Source of the DNA: Bremia lactucae
Taxonomy: Eukaryota > Oomycota > Peronosporomycetes > Peronosporales > Peronosporaceae
Assembly (NCBI RefSeq): GCF_004359215.1
Contig: NC_090626.1
Span: 574,108-638,107 of the forward strand
Length of the DNA: 64,000 bases
Reading direction: 5' to 3'
The notes under the pieces were generated by a model, which worked only from the letters and a program-made list of their open reading frames with translations, made no database searches and had not been told where the DNA came from. The translations under genes were made by a program, and so were the position numbers. Shown here one piece after another: positions 17,621 through 28,256 of the stretch; the first letter of the stretch is position 1, and each line of letters starts with the position of its first letter.

Positions 17621-18540
17621 ATGTGAGGAAGTTAACCTCCCCACATAGCTCTCTGACCTTCTGTGTGCGAAAGGCCACAGGAGGGTGGCGGATAGTCCAC
17701 GCATTCAATAAACTGAATGCTGCAACGGTACCGGCTTAAACACCGATACCTAGAAAATACGGAATCATAGATGGCATGTCTAAGAGTACCATCTTATCGT
17801 TTATGGATCTGATGGATGGATTTTATCAGATCCTTATGCGAGAACAAGACATCCCGTACACAGCAGTGAGCACTCCCAGTGGGATGCTCTGGGAATGGCT
17901 AGTAATGCCATATGGGGCTTAGTGCAACATTCGATAGATGCGTAACGAATCTGTTGAGACCGGTGCGAGAATTCGCTCTGAGTTATTAACGGTGTATTCG
18001 TCTATAGCCGGACTTATGACGGAAAGACGGACGTGGGAGTTCCTTAAAGTCACGTTTATTCTAAAGCATAAGTTGTACGCAAATCTCAAGAAGTTCATAT
18101 TCGCTGCAAGCGAAATACCACTTCTTGGGTGCAACGTCGGTAAACACGGCGTGCGCCCTGATCCCGAAAAGATCAAGGCATTTACCGATGGTCAGTTCCA
18201 GTCGATGTCAAGGGACTTGGAAAGTTCCTGCGTATTTGCATAAGTACTTCCGCAATTATGCCGAGATGACAGTTCATCTCTCTTGTCTTTGAAAAAAAGA
18301 CGATAAAACGCTATGGATCGCCGATTGTCGGCATTCCTTCGAAGGTATCAAGCAAAGCTTGATGCAATCGCCCATCTTCGCGATTGCAGATCAAGACAGA
18401 CCATTCCATGCCGACCCGATTTCGAGCCGGCTGCGCGTTCCAACAGTGAAAATAATCCCACTGTTGCAACACTCATTTCAAGTGTTCTGTCATCAACCTT
18501 GTTTGATGACTTAAAAAAAAGCCTACGAAGAAGATAAGGG
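17620..18540 (+). pseudogene. E1 reverse transcriptase and RNase H, disrupted
   Basis: RT begins SPHSSLTFCVRKATGGWRIV and HAFNKLNAATVPA, meets a stop at 17737, and continues YQILMREQDIPYTAVSTPSG. The region around 17915 has lost about ten bases compared with E2 and H, and the catalytic YFDD box is destroyed (GVFVYSS-like remnants). RNase H is almost entirely missing: sequence jumps from 18409 (equivalent to 53648 in E2) to the equivalent of about 53997. The enzyme could not work. Confidence 0.85.
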
Positions 18541-18544
18541 TCCG

Positions 18545-19460
18545 TTGCGTTTATTGGATTATCAGATAAATGCATCCGATAATACTTTTTTAATATTTAC
18601 CGGCTTTATATCGATCGTCATCCGATCGATACACAACACGCAACGGCATATTGTATTTCACAGCCCTTGCAGGCGACACTCCATCCCAAATCCCAATGAT
18701 TTGCGCTTGCGCATCATGTATGAGCGTCACGATGCACCAATAACTGGGCATCGTGGACGTGAGAAAACTTAACTCACAGTAAGTCGCGACTTTTATTGGC
18801 CCCGCCAGTATCAGTTTATGCGCAAGTACGTTCGTGCTTGCGAAGTATGTCAACGGGTGAAGCCCAGCCCTTCATCCCGTGCACCTCTCCAACCTCTACA
18901 ACTTCCAGCAGAGTGTTGGCAGTCCGTATCTGTGGACTTCGTCTTCGGATTTCCCGAAAACGACCACAAAAATAATGGAATCCTTGTTTTTGTAGACAGA
19001 TTCAGCAAGATGGTGCACCTTGCTGCGGTACCAGAGTCGATTACGGCTCCGGGTTGTGCCCGTGTCTTTATCGACACGGTATTCAAATTCCACGGTTTAC
19101 TCCGTGAACTGGTCTCGGATAGAGATCCACCGTTATCGGCGGAGTTTGGCAATCCGTATTCTGATCTCTCGGAACACGGCTGACTATGTCAACATCCGAT
19201 CACCCAGAAACGGATAATCAAACAGCGTCCTCGAAGAGATACTTCGAGGTTACGTCCAATCGTATCCGAATTGGAGCGAGTTTTTACCGATGGTCGAATT
19301 CGCCATCAATAATTCGGTGCATGCGTCTACAACGCATACACCGTTCTTTGTGAATGGCTTACGCCATCCTCGCATACCGACCCAATTAGAGGGATCCTCT
19401 AGTCTAAGGGGGGGGGACTCGCAGGAGCAAAACCAATTCTGGCTCATGCTCAACACGCGT
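18545..19460 (+). pseudogene. E1 integrase zinc region and catalytic core
   Basis: The zinc region shows LRLRIMYERHDAPITGHRG and RACEVCQRVKPSPSS (HHCC-type). The core has the first catalytic Asp in SVSVDFVFGFPEND and the second in VSDRDPPLSAEF. The expected third residue region is frameshifted (DNQTASSKRYFEVTSN). The best continuous piece is 18818-19183 (121 codons). Integrase would insert the cDNA into the host genome. Confidence 0.85.
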
Positions 19461-19527
19461 CGAAAATAACAACGACGCGAGTGATGTCAATGTCGAAGAA
19501 AACGACATCGAAAATGAGATTGATCTC

Positions 19528-20570
19528 ATGGCAGTACGCACTAAGCGTACTGAAAAAGACAAAACAAATGAGTTAGCGGAAGAGTTTCTGCTAACTCGAG
19601 AATCAATTATCCGTTTCGTTCAGGATTCTATTGCTAACGCAGTGGACCGACAGAAATGGAATGCAGACAAACATGGAAGAGCAAATGTTAATTCATTCAA
19701 ATTAATGATCTAGTGCTACTCTCTACGGTAAACTTACCTAAACGATTAGTCACTAATGTGGGTAGCATTAAACTACTACCCAAGTTCATTGGGCCTTTCC
19801 GTGTACTGCATCGAAGAGGCAATGCGTACACAATAGAATTGCGACGTAGGATGCGAACGCATCCTACGTTTTACGTTGGTCGGCTCCGGCCGTACCATCA
19901 GTACGCGGCTTCTTCCGAGGACGGATTTGACCACTCTTTACAAGAATACCCAAAAGATTATTGTGATCGCGAACCAGATTTTCATGTTGAACCTGAAGTT
20001 TCTCAGGCCGGTTTCGAAGATCCTCGAAGCTACGATGAGCTGACGACAGCTCATCGCGGACAGCATGATACTTCCGCTCGTACTCCAACAAGGAGTACGC
20101 ACTCTTCGAACGGTCTTCCAACCGCTCGATATGGTGAGCCTGCACCGTCTGCTCCAACGAGCGACGCTTACCGCGCTCGTGGTCAAGTCCCTCCTCCAAA
20201 TCATGGAGGAAGCGATCGAGTTTGTCGACCATCGACACTAGATCCGACACATGGGTCGGATTTAATTTTCACTCCTCCGCCACAACCATTGGTGAATTTC
20301 CAAGGCTGTCAACGTTTCCTTGTGGAACGTATACTCCGTGATGTGAAGGGGTAGCGAACAAGTTATCTTGTTCGCTGGTGCGGTTTACAACCTTCACATG
20401 ACAGCAGGGAGCCTCGTTCCCAGCTGGTTGTTGACGTTGAGAGCCTCGTCCGTCAGTATGACGAGACCCATCCAATGGATCATAAGGTCTATCAGAAAAC
20501 ACGCGCCTCTGGCGCCTGTAAATCGATGGCAAAACGTCAATCTCATCGCGCATCTCGATAGAGATGCGAG
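19528..20570 (+). pseudogene. E1 integrase C-terminus and chromodomain
   Basis: The piece begins with an integrase C-terminal helix region (FVQDSIANAVDRQKWNADKHG), then a 213-codon frame (19713-20354) with KLLPKFIGPFRVLHRRGNAY and THPTFYVGRLRPYHQY, the standard end of gypsy integrases. A Pro/Ser/His-rich tether follows, then a chromodomain start QRFLVERILRDVKG. A stop at 20352 interrupts it, and the rest (TSYLVRW, VVDVESLVRQYDETHPM) continues after it. Chromodomains steer integration to modified chromatin. H carries an unbroken version. Confidence 0.85.
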
Positions 20571-20579
20571 CCCTTCCCC

Positions 20580-21389
20580 TGGATCACTGGTGACCCGGCG
20601 AGGACGCCGGAGGAGATCGCTGCCCGCGACGCTCTTCATGAGCATTACCTTACGCCGAAGGTAATGACGCGAAGCCAGTATCTGACGCGTTTACGTGATC
20701 AAGCTTGTGGGGCTTCGGTGACCTGCATGAGAAAGATTCTGATCGTTTTGTTTCCAAACGAAACAAGGAGTGAAAACGAAGTCTCATTTGAGAACTGGGT
20801 TCACCGGGCCCGCAAACTCCGTAATATCTGGAATATCAGAGAGTCTGCGGATTAAGGTGAAGCTTCGCTTCGACTTCGCTAAGCTTTAGGCCAAAGGCCA
20901 GTTACGTTCAGCATTTATGCCACAAAACGAAGTAAGGCTAGCCGATATTTCAGTGCTACGGTTGACCGTACAACCAAGGATCGAAGCCGCACTGAGGCTT
21001 TAGATCCACCTAATCCCACGTTTAGTAGTGGGAAGCGACGTTTGACGCGAGTTGACCCTCAGCTTGGAGCTCAAAAATGTCAACGTTGTACGGGCAATCT
21101 TGCCGAAGAGGTACCTCGAACTCCCAAGAGTTTTTGGAAGAGGGTTACCCTAGCCACTTCACCAGATACTAGTATTGACCCTCACGACGACGTCGCTTTA
21201 AAAGTTTCTCCACATGAAACTGAAGGTTTCCCCGCGCATCAAGCGGTGCGGGAGGGGGCCGAAATTTCGGCGGAAGCATTTGATGCTCAACGACACGAGG
21301 TGCAACTTCTTCGTGAGGTCCTTGCTCGGGTTGGGAGCTCTTTTGAGGCGGTTCGGGCGTCTTTCGCCGAAATCGCTTTTACCACGTAA
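20580..21389 (+). CDS. Unrecognised coding-like stretch, possibly an antisense ORF of element F
   Basis: Two frames follow the E1 chromodomain. The first (20580-20855) reads WITGDPARTPEEIAARDALH and on to VSFENWVHRARKLRN, then stops. The second (ATG 21042, ends 21389; 115 codons) has a helical end EVQLLREVLARVGSSFEAVR. Neither matches a gypsy domain that I know. They lie just beyond the integrase end of minus-strand element F, so relative to F they are antisense and 3' of pol, as are the ORFs in G and H. The minus strand is also open for short stretches. The start of the first frame is lost at the E1 junction. No function is proposed. Confidence 0.35.
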
Positions 21390-21493
21390 AGAGGGCCAGT
21401 TGGATATCCTGGTGAGGATGCAACAATCTGCGGCACGACCGCCTGTCTCGGCGCAAGCGCCTTCAAGTCCAAGTGGGAAGGGTCCCGATATGG

Positions 21494-22760
21494 CTAAAGC
21501 AAGCCAACGTAAAACACTGGATGTGTACGCAGCTTGTTGGGAAGGTTTAGCGTATAAGCTAGGCCCTTCTTGGCCACGAACGTAAATGGTCCAATAAAGC
21601 GCGGGCGAAATTTGGTCTTGAAGACCGCGGATACCAAGTTGGTAGGTAGGTTCTTAGCGTTTAGTAAAACTCGGTCTCCGACCATATACGAATTAATACA
21701 GTTTCTGCTTTTGGCATCTGCTTCTTGTTTTTGTTTGTCTTGGCTATCAGCCATCGTATCTCTTACATGTCTTAAGATACTAAATCGCGTCGCGAGAAAC
21801 TCGCTTACTTGTTTCCGAACGGTAACAGGGCTGATATCAGCAAGCCTATCGGCCGATTCTCCCCCACCAAGCCCTTAACCCTGCAGTGGTATCGTTAATG
21901 GAACGCGCGGTTGGTAAGACCGTTTACATAGAACACAGTATAGCCTGTAGAGGCATGAACAGCGTCATTGAACGCAAACTCCACTACTGGGAGCATTGAG
22001 CTCCAGCGCTTTGGTGTCTGAGCACACACGCTGCGTTAAACGTCTTCAATGACGCGATTGACAAGTTCAGTTCGACCATCGGTCTGTGGATGGTCCGCAG
22101 TGGACATCTCCAATCTGGTTATAAGCACTCGGAAAATTGATTTCCAGATTTACCCGTAAAATCGGGGATCCCGATCAGAGATAATTGCCACTGGCAAACC
22201 ATGTTTTCGAAACACGCGATCGATGAACAGCTTAGCTGTACCGTCTCCATCAATGGAATCTGGCACGGCTGCTTAGTAAGCCATTTTGCTCAAACGGTCA
22301 ACAAAGACCACTATACCGGAGTTACCGGCTGAATCTTTCGGTAGCCCAAAGACGAAATCCATACTAATGGACTCCCACAATCCTATGGGGACGGGAAGAC
22401 TCGCCAGTGGCGCAGCAGCATGTGTCGAGGGTTTAATCCGTTGGCACGTTTCGCATGTGCGAATATATGTGCTGACCCATTTTTAAAGTTTGGGCCACCG
22501 ACTCTGGCCTATGAAGCCGTAGGTCTTTTCTCAAGCGAGATGACCACCAAGGACAGTATCGTGTGCCTCATATTGGATCCGGTACTTCACCTCCTCATCA
22601 TGAGGAACAATGACACGCGGAGGGTCCGCGATGTTTGTGCAACAGGTTGTTATCGATAGAAATCGATGTAACCTTGCACGCAAACGTGCCGCCAATTTAA
22701 TACCCAATTTGAGTCCTATAACGCTCGTAGCAGAGCTGCACACTGTTTATCCTTGGCGTA
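21494..22760 (-). pseudogene. Element F integrase
   Basis: From 22743 down: the H-rich start VIVPHDEEVKYRIQYEAHD and TCETCQRIKPSTHAAAP (zinc region), then SISMDFVFGLPKD with catalytic Asp 1, ISDRDPRFYG with Asp 2, and HPQTDGRTELVNRVIED with the catalytic Glu. The C-terminal frame (21754-21494) ends KFRPRFIGPFTFVAKKG and THPVFYVGLL. All three catalytic residues are present, but stops at several points (for example inside the zinc region and after RFYG) break the gene. No chromodomain is seen after the VGLL end. Confidence 0.85.
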
Positions 22761-22909
22761 AGCCGAACTGATTAATTCAGGAATAGGTGACGAGATAGTC
22801 GTTGAATGAGAATCTCATAATCCGGCCTGCGTGATAACGCGTCGGCCAAAGCATTTTGCTTGCCGGGCTTATACTTCACCACGAAGTTGGATTCCGCAAA
22901 AAAAGATAG

Positions 22910-24056
22910 TTATCGGGCCATTTTCTGTGAGAGATGGGGCGACTTAGTCGCCGTGCGCAATGATGTGTGATCTGTAAAAATCACAAACGGCTTAGAGCCG
23001 AGTGGATGACCTCTGAATTTGACGAGAGCATACTTCATAACAAGGAACTCTTTGTCATGAACTGGGTAGTTCTTTTCCGCAGCTTTAAGCTTTTTAGACT
23101 CGAACGCAATAACACGTTGATGCCCATCAACATCTGTTTGTAACAGAGCACTGCCAATGGCAAAATCTGATGCGTCAAAGACGATACTGAAAGGCCAATT
23201 TGGGTTTGGCAGTACCAGAATCGGGGCATGGATAAGACTACCCTTAACTGCTCGAAAAGCATTATTTTCGGTGCTAGTCCAGCACCATTCTATATCTTTC
23301 TTTAGGAGTTTAGATAATGGCCTAGCCATATCAGCGTAATTTTTGCTATATTTGTGTAAATAATTGGCGAGACCCAACCACTTAAGCAAATCCTTTTGGT
23401 TTTTAGGAACCGGCCAATCTACTATGGCTTTTACCTTAGCGGAATCGCTCTAAGGCATCGCTTTCCAATGAAGTTTTCTAAAGAAGGAATTTCGTCTGCG
23501 CCAAAAATGCATTTAGATGCATTGGCATACAATTTTTTTGTGCGCATGCATTCGAGCACTGCTCGCAAATGGTCTAAATGGTTTTCCATATCCGACCGAC
23601 CCTGCTCCGCACGACTATGGACAAAAATGTCATCGAAATAAGTCTGTGCATAACCTCGATGAGGGCGAAACAGTTGCGTCACTAGACGATTAAATGTTGC
23701 CGGGGCGTTGGAAAGCCATTGTGGAAAACCAGCCACTCCCATTACATGCCGCTTTGGGTGCTAACCGCTGTAAGCGGGATATCACTAGCTCGCATAAGCA
23801 CTTGGTAGTAACCATTGACTAAGTCCAATGCACTGTACATTGTACATCCCACCATATTGTTCTAAAGAACATCTTTTCTAGGAATGGGGGTTTGGGCTGG
23901 TATAGTGGCAGCCTTAAGCTTATTATAAGCATGTACAATGCGCCATTTACCATTTGGCTTTTTGACACAAAAATGTCGGTGTCGAATGAGGAGATTTGTT
24001 CTCTCGTAACATTTCAGCCTCGTGCTTTGCATGGAAGAAATCGTCAATGACGTCAC
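22910..24056 (-). pseudogene. Element F reverse transcriptase and RNase H
   Basis: RT starts near 23990 (RHFCVKKPNGKWRIVHAYNK, then TIPAQTPIPRK), is broken near 23860-23742, and resumes with WLSNAPATFNRLVTQLFRP and the intact catalytic box TYFDDIFVHSRAEQG. After a frame change near 23431 a 159-codon frame (23389-22910) covers the connection and RNase H: VFDASDFAIGSALLQTDVDG, SKKLKAAEKNYPVHDKEFLV and FTDHTSLRTATKSPH. The catalytic residues look intact in that frame. Confidence 0.88.
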
Positions 24057-24859
24057 ACTGCTCCTTTGGTAAAAGCCATTGTTCTTGTGACACAGTATTT
24101 GGTTCCCATTACTAAGTCAATTTCATGATGAACACTTCTATCCGGAGCTAAAACAGATGGTGGGTTATTACATACCTTATCTTGGAATTCCTTAATTAAG
24201 GAATAAAAAGGATCCGTAGGATCTTCCAGGATCGGTGACCCATTTCGCGCACAAAGTGCACCTTTTGTGTCATCCAGGACAGCTTCGTCTAGAAGTGACG
24301 ATGAGTTTAACTCAACCATAGGTCGAATGACCATCATTTCAGATAAGTCACCAGTTTTTAAGACTCGACCGCACTCATCAATAGACATTTCGTCTAGCTC
24401 TAAAAGAGCATGTAACGAGAGGATTGCCGCAAGGCTTACTTCCCCCTCAATGTTACCGGTTACGCCATTTACAAGCGTATGTACTTGCTCACTCGTATCA
24501 CTTTGTGAGGGTATACACGCTTCGTGTCCATCCTGTCTTGGAGTGAAGATGAAGACAATACGCCTTTTAGAGGCCGGGACATTCACGTCCCCAGGGTTTT
24601 CAGCCTGTATTGGTTCTATACAAGACATGGTGTCTAATTTGACATCCGATAAAGAGTTAAAAAACTCAACTTCCTTATCCAGCGAACGTTTACGTGTCGC
24701 CTCACGTGCATTAGGAGGATTTGACCCAAAATGCCCTGGCGAACCGCCAATAGTGTCACTATTGACACTTAGGATGGTGCCACCTCGGCCGACCATACTC
24801 GGTGGACTTAGACGTGCCACTCCACGTATCTCAGGGATATTGCACGCTGCTTTCAGCAT
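24053..24859 (-). pseudogene. Element F pol linker, 268 codons open
   Basis: An uninterrupted 268-codon stretch between protease and RT. It is hydrophilic and ends DRSVHHEIDLVMGTKYCVTR, the same HEI-D-x-x-x-GTKYCV block that precedes RT in families E and I. No domain is recognised. An 18-bp perfect palindrome lies inside it (24187-24204). Confidence 0.7.
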
Positions 24860-25048
24860 TTAGTGAATCGTTAGTATAGCGAGTGTTACTCGACGAAGTA
24901 CGTGCCGTTTTACTTATTTCTGCTCAGTCGGGCTCAAAATTAATGTTTTTAACATTAGAGTTTATTAACTCAGACATGCCAATGTCTAAAACAGTGACAG
25001 ACTCATTCTTGGTATGGCCTGGCTAGAACATCATGAACCGAATTAGTA

Positions 25049-25162
25049 ATATTTATTGTGAGGAGTAGCTTCTCCAGACAAGCTATTGATAAGCCTTTCT
25101 GGCAAAAGCCACGGCTTCTTTTCAGGGGCGAGATGAGACATTTTACTGTCTTCACTCCCCTG
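25049..25162 (-). other. 38-residue module shared with the antisense ORF of element H
   Basis: On the minus strand this reads GSEDSKMSHLAPEKKPWLLP and then ERLINSLSGEATPHNKYY before a stop. Nearly the same residues occur in the plus-strand ORF of H at 58311-58423. Here the module is in the sense direction of F, between protease and the linker. It repeats in copy 2 at 42691-42804. Confidence 0.75.
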
Positions 25163-25179
25163 ACCGTGGATCAATTGGA

Positions 25180-25580
25180 AGTCTAAGACCTTAGGCGCCA
25201 CGCGCAATATTCCTAGCAAAGTTTTGGAGAGTCATGGACCCACCTTTGCTAGGCAACAAATGAGATCATATCTCGAATCCAAATCAAGGACGAGACAGCG
25301 TTCCATACTGTCAAAGTCCAGAAACTTTATACCTAAGTTCAATGGAACTTTGGGAACAGTGACCCGAGTCCCTGTCCCTAAGCAAACAGTGTTATTGTAT
25401 TATCTCCATGCGCTCTAAGTACCTCCACGTATTGTTGATTTCCCTCAATAGAAAGGCGTCGAGCATAATTGCAAGACACTCCTGAGTCAATTAAAATTGA
25501 CCACGGCTTACCAAAGCCCTTTACAATCGAAATGAGCACCAAGCTAATTGGGGCAAGGTTCTATTTATTCTCACCTCCTT
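25180..25580 (-). pseudogene. Element F protease relic
   Basis: Minus-strand sequence near 25500 reads KGFGKPWSILIDSGVSCNYA, with a normal D-S-G active-site triplet. A C-terminal portion with several stops follows (GSLFPKF near 25350). It is too broken to be functional. The corresponding copy 2 region is 42822-43222. Confidence 0.65.
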
Positions 25581-25621
25581 GAGGTTTAACCGAGCCTAGG
25601 TCTTCCCCAGAAGGGCGCCCC

Positions 25622-25721
25622 NNNNNNNNNNNNNNNNNNNNNNNNNNNNNNNNNNNNNNNNNNNNNNNNNNNNNNNNNNNNNNNNNNNNNNNNNNNNNNN
25701 NNNNNNNNNNNNNNNNNNNNN
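25622..25721. other. Run of 100 Ns (assembly gap)
   Basis: Exactly 100 Ns. In the sister copy the flanking bases 43263 and 43265 are separated by a single G (43264), so the gap is a placeholder. The missing sequence is probably one base, not 100. Confidence 0.97.
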
Positions 25722-25724
25722 CAT

Positions 25725-26743
25725 CTACTGGGTATCGACGTTTCCCCGCACCGTACCAGATCTCTGGTATAGGTCGGAGTTGGAGCTCTTTCGGGCTTTA
25801 CGCAAATTTCGAAGTGGGCAGGCAGGGCGTAAATGTTTCGTGCATTCGCGCACATAACATCTACGGATGGTCTTATGCTGTTCCACAGCTTGAAGAGCCT
25901 CTTCTCCTTCCTCAACGAGGCTTATAAACATAGGTTCCGCTCTATTAGACGGAACCCATGTGCTCGAAGAGCTTGTTCGGTAAACAGGCGTGCTAACGCG
26001 GGCAGACTTAAAGTCAAAGTCGGCGCGTAGCGCTATGGCAACTGCCTCTTCGAACGTAGCCGGATGAGATCGGAACAATTCCGTCCGGGCAATGCCTTCA
26101 TTGAGACCCCCCATAAAAAAGGTCACTACAATTGCCTCTTGCACCGGGTCTTGATGCATAGATGCAATGAGAGTTCTCAACTCCTGGACAAAGACCCCCA
26201 GGGTTCTTTTACCCTGCCGAGTCGCTAGGAGTCGTGCTCGCATGCAAAAAGCCTGATCAGGCGGTGCAAACATGCTGGTCACTTGCTGTTTCAGCGAATC
26301 CCATGAGGGGAAAGCGTCGTTTATGGATGTGCTGCACATTAATGCCCACTCTATGGCTCTACCTCCAAGTTTGGACATGGCCATAGCCACATTTGCCTTT
26401 CTGGTAAGAACAAGACGTAATCAATGGACATTTCCATTTGCTCAATTCAAAAAGGGAGATTTTCTCCCTCTTTTCCCTCATTTTTTTTTACATTTACAGT
26501 TAGAGGGCGAGCCCTCGGCTCTGAGTCAGGTACGGAGATGTACCGGGTAGGCATAGATGCCGCTAAAGGGTCCTGTACCTGACCGATCAGGGAGGCTTTG
26601 TACCGCATGAAAGCTTCAAGCCTTGCATGCAGGACCTCTGGTCCCTGGGAAATAATAAATTCCACGTGCTCAAGCCCGAATAAGATTTTGAGCTTGTCAT
26701 AAGCGGCGCGTTGCGCTTCTGACAATTCTGGAACCTCTTTCAC
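25725..26743 (-). pseudogene. Element F gag with CCHC-like end
   Basis: N-terminal frame 26743-26447 ([20 protein letters not shown]) is followed after a frame break by a 221-codon frame (26390-25725). It has the gag capsid features KLGGRAIEWALMCSTSINDA, MFAPPDQAFCMRARLLATRQ, GKRTLGVFVQELRTLIASM and FFMGGLNEGIARTELFR. A cysteine/histidine cluster CYVRECTKHLRPACP ends it, a variant zinc-binding motif with unusual spacing. Translation across the N run near 25725 is not meaningful. Confidence 0.85.
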
Positions 26744-26784
26744 TGTCGTAAAAAATAAGTCTTGTAAAGACTCAGGCGTAGGTT

Positions 26785-26801
26785 GACTACGAGTGCTACC
26801 A
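26785..26801 (-). promoter_or_regulatory. Primer-binding site of element F
   Basis: Minus strand TGGTAGCACTCGTAGTC, two bases from the LTR end at 26804. It shares TGGTAGCACT with the E and H sites. The counterpart in copy 2 is 44328-44344. Confidence 0.65.
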
Positions 26802-26803
26802 GG

Positions 26804-27288
26804 TGTAGCGGAGCTATCACGCTCCTAAAGTCAGAGAAAGACTCTCAGACTCAGAGAGTCACTTAGTTCTATTGAGCTTATGGGTTTAACAACTCTGGGA
26901 GTCGTACATGCTATTAAAGCTTAAGGAATCCTAGTTCAAGGGATTCAGGGGTTCGTAAAGCCAAGTGGCAACTAGTGCCCAAGAGGATATACCTTAGAAA
27001 GGCTTCTATCTCTTACAAATCAATGCGCAAGCCTTAGGAAGGCACTTAACGCTTTAAGATCAATGAGGAACTGCACTTTATTTAATTATTTAAATCTAAA
27101 AACCTTACCCTAGCTAATTTAAAATAGATTTCGGCCCCAGATTTATATCTGGCGGCGACCACATAATTATTGCCCATATTTAATGGGATTTAAGCAACTA
27201 ACTATTTTAAAATTAGATAAAGGGTATTTTACCCATTTAGTAAATGTACCACAACAACGGTTCTCCAACCGATGTGTGCCCCATTACA
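26804..27288 (-). repeat. 5' LTR of element F, copy 1
   Basis: 485 bp. It starts TGTAATGGGGCACACATC (minus strand, 27288) and ends TCCGCTACA (26804), so it is bounded by TG...CA and followed by the primer-binding site. No second LTR of this type is visible in the window apart from the duplicate at 44347-44831. Confidence 0.75.
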
Positions 27289-27338
27289 CTATCAGCTTAA
27301 AGACATGAACTTTCCCTAGTGACCCTGCCAGTTTAGCA

Positions 27339-27758
27339 GTGGTCAATAAAACTACGTCCTATGACCGACCTCTCGGCGGTATCATAGGCGAGTTTGATGC
27401 TAAAAGCGTGAGCGAGGCTCAACGCTTTTTGATTAAGCGATTAGCCATCACACGAAAAGTCCGTGACGAGATGGCAAGCGCACAGGACAAGCAAAAAGAA
27501 TATGCTGACCGAAATGGTCTCAAAATTAACGAACGCTTTAAAGTGGGTGAAAAAGTACTATTAAGTATTGCTACCCTACCTAAAAATGCAATTTTTGTAC
27601 TACCTGGAGGTACTACGAAGTTGTTGCACCGTTTCATTGGGCCCTTTAAGGTGGTAATAGAGGTTGGTGACTCAAATTATAGGCTCACCCTTCCCTCGTA
27701 TATAAAGACGCGCCGTATTTTAAGTGGGTCGTCTGAAACGGTATGTAGACTCAAATGA
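27339..27758 (+). pseudogene. Element G integrase C-terminus
   Basis: A 139-codon frame reads QDKQKEYADRNGLKINERFK, VGEKVLLSIATLPKN and then KLLHRFIGPFKVVIEVGDSN, the end of a gypsy integrase. The catalytic core is absent upstream because F begins there. After 27758 the sense strand continues briefly as an acidic tail (PPFVEEDDGDADCESSGDQM), without a chromodomain. Confidence 0.8.
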
Positions 27759-27819
27759 GCCTCATACCCCCATTCGTCGAAGAAGACGATGGTGACGCCG
27801 ACTGTGAGTCTAGCGGCGA

Positions 27820-28098
27820 TCAGATGAGGGAGACGGTGAATTTACTTGGTGACTGCCTATGAAAAGGAGCACCAGCTGAGGCCTCTTCGCTAGTCTCAAA
27901 TGGACTAGCAGAAGTAGCGTAGTGAGAAGAAACAGGGGGTACAGTACCGCCCATGATTTCTTTCACACGCAAGCGGGCGATATTAATTCGCTGCGACCGC
28001 TGTATCATCGCATCGGAATGCGGATGAATGCGGCGCAAGAATTTCGCCTCGTATTGGTCGGGCGTTTCATTTAAACGCAACACGACCGGGTCTTCCAT
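27820..28098 (-). CDS. Antisense ORF a of element G
   Basis: 92 codons in the antisense direction between the G integrase and 3' LTR. The frame reads VVLRLNETPDQYEAKFLRRI and RSQRINIARLRVKEIMGG. I do not recognise it. It may be a downstream part of the same antisense gene as 28257-28784, separated by an intron or a frameshift. Confidence 0.35.
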   Translation of the reverse strand: MEDPVVLRLNETPDQYEAKFLRRIHPHSDAMIQRSQRINIARLRVKEIMGGTVPPVSSHYATSASPFETSEEASAGAPFHRQSPSKFTVSLI

Positions 28099-28256
28099 AA
28101 TTTAATGACACCATAATAGTTTTGAGCATTTAGAAAAGCGCGTTTTTTGAGCGACGCTATTGTCCCGTTTACACGAGGCCATTCAGAGAGAGGGAGCATA
28201 AGTGATATGCCACCCGTCACACAGCCACGTTTAATACGGCTGGCTTGTGACAGCGA

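Larger units (their letters stand above)
15241..20580 (+). mobile_element. Ty3/gypsy chromodomain element E1, defective, no 3' LTR
   Basis: The order is 5' LTR (15241-15594), primer-binding site, gag, protease, reverse transcriptase, RNase H, integrase, chromodomain. Compared with E2 and H it lacks about 530 bp of gag and about 330 bp of RNase H, and pol has several stops, so it is non-autonomous. Sequence similar to H ends near 20570, just after the chromodomain, where unrelated coding-like sequence begins. No polypurine tract or 3' LTR follows. The part from 17147 onward is repeated at 34789. Confidence 0.85.
21494..27288 (-). mobile_element. Ty3/gypsy element F, copy 1, defective
   Basis: Order on the minus strand: 5' LTR (27288-26804), primer-binding site, gag (26743-25725), protease, a long linker, RT, RNase H, integrase ending near 21494. 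Each part has frame breaks, although several segments are long and well conserved. No 3' LTR is seen below 21494. A run of 100 Ns lies between gag and protease. The 5' LTR abuts the G element at about 27290, so F probably landed in G. Confidence 0.85.

Noticed and set aside
19405..19425. Poly-G run in E1 considered as G-quadruplex
   Set aside because: A single run of Gs without three further runs nearby. It may also be a sequencing-prone homopolymer.
19864..20250. 128-codon minus-strand frame with coiled-coil look (and 37506-37892)
   Set aside because: It overlaps the integrase C-terminus and tether of E1, which are clearly coding on the plus strand. I noted that an equivalent antisense frame exists in H (59103-59477 +), so a low-probability antisense gene remains possible, but the tether's biased codons can explain both.
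24267..24863. 198-codon plus-strand frame across the F linker
   Set aside because: Shadow of the open F linker on the minus strand. Its sequence is Ser/Arg-rich in the way complementary frames usually are.
25586..25915. Minus-strand frame that spans the 100-N gap
   Set aside because: Its continuity depends on the arbitrary length of the N run. In copy 2 the matching frame is 43228-43458 and shadows the gag end.
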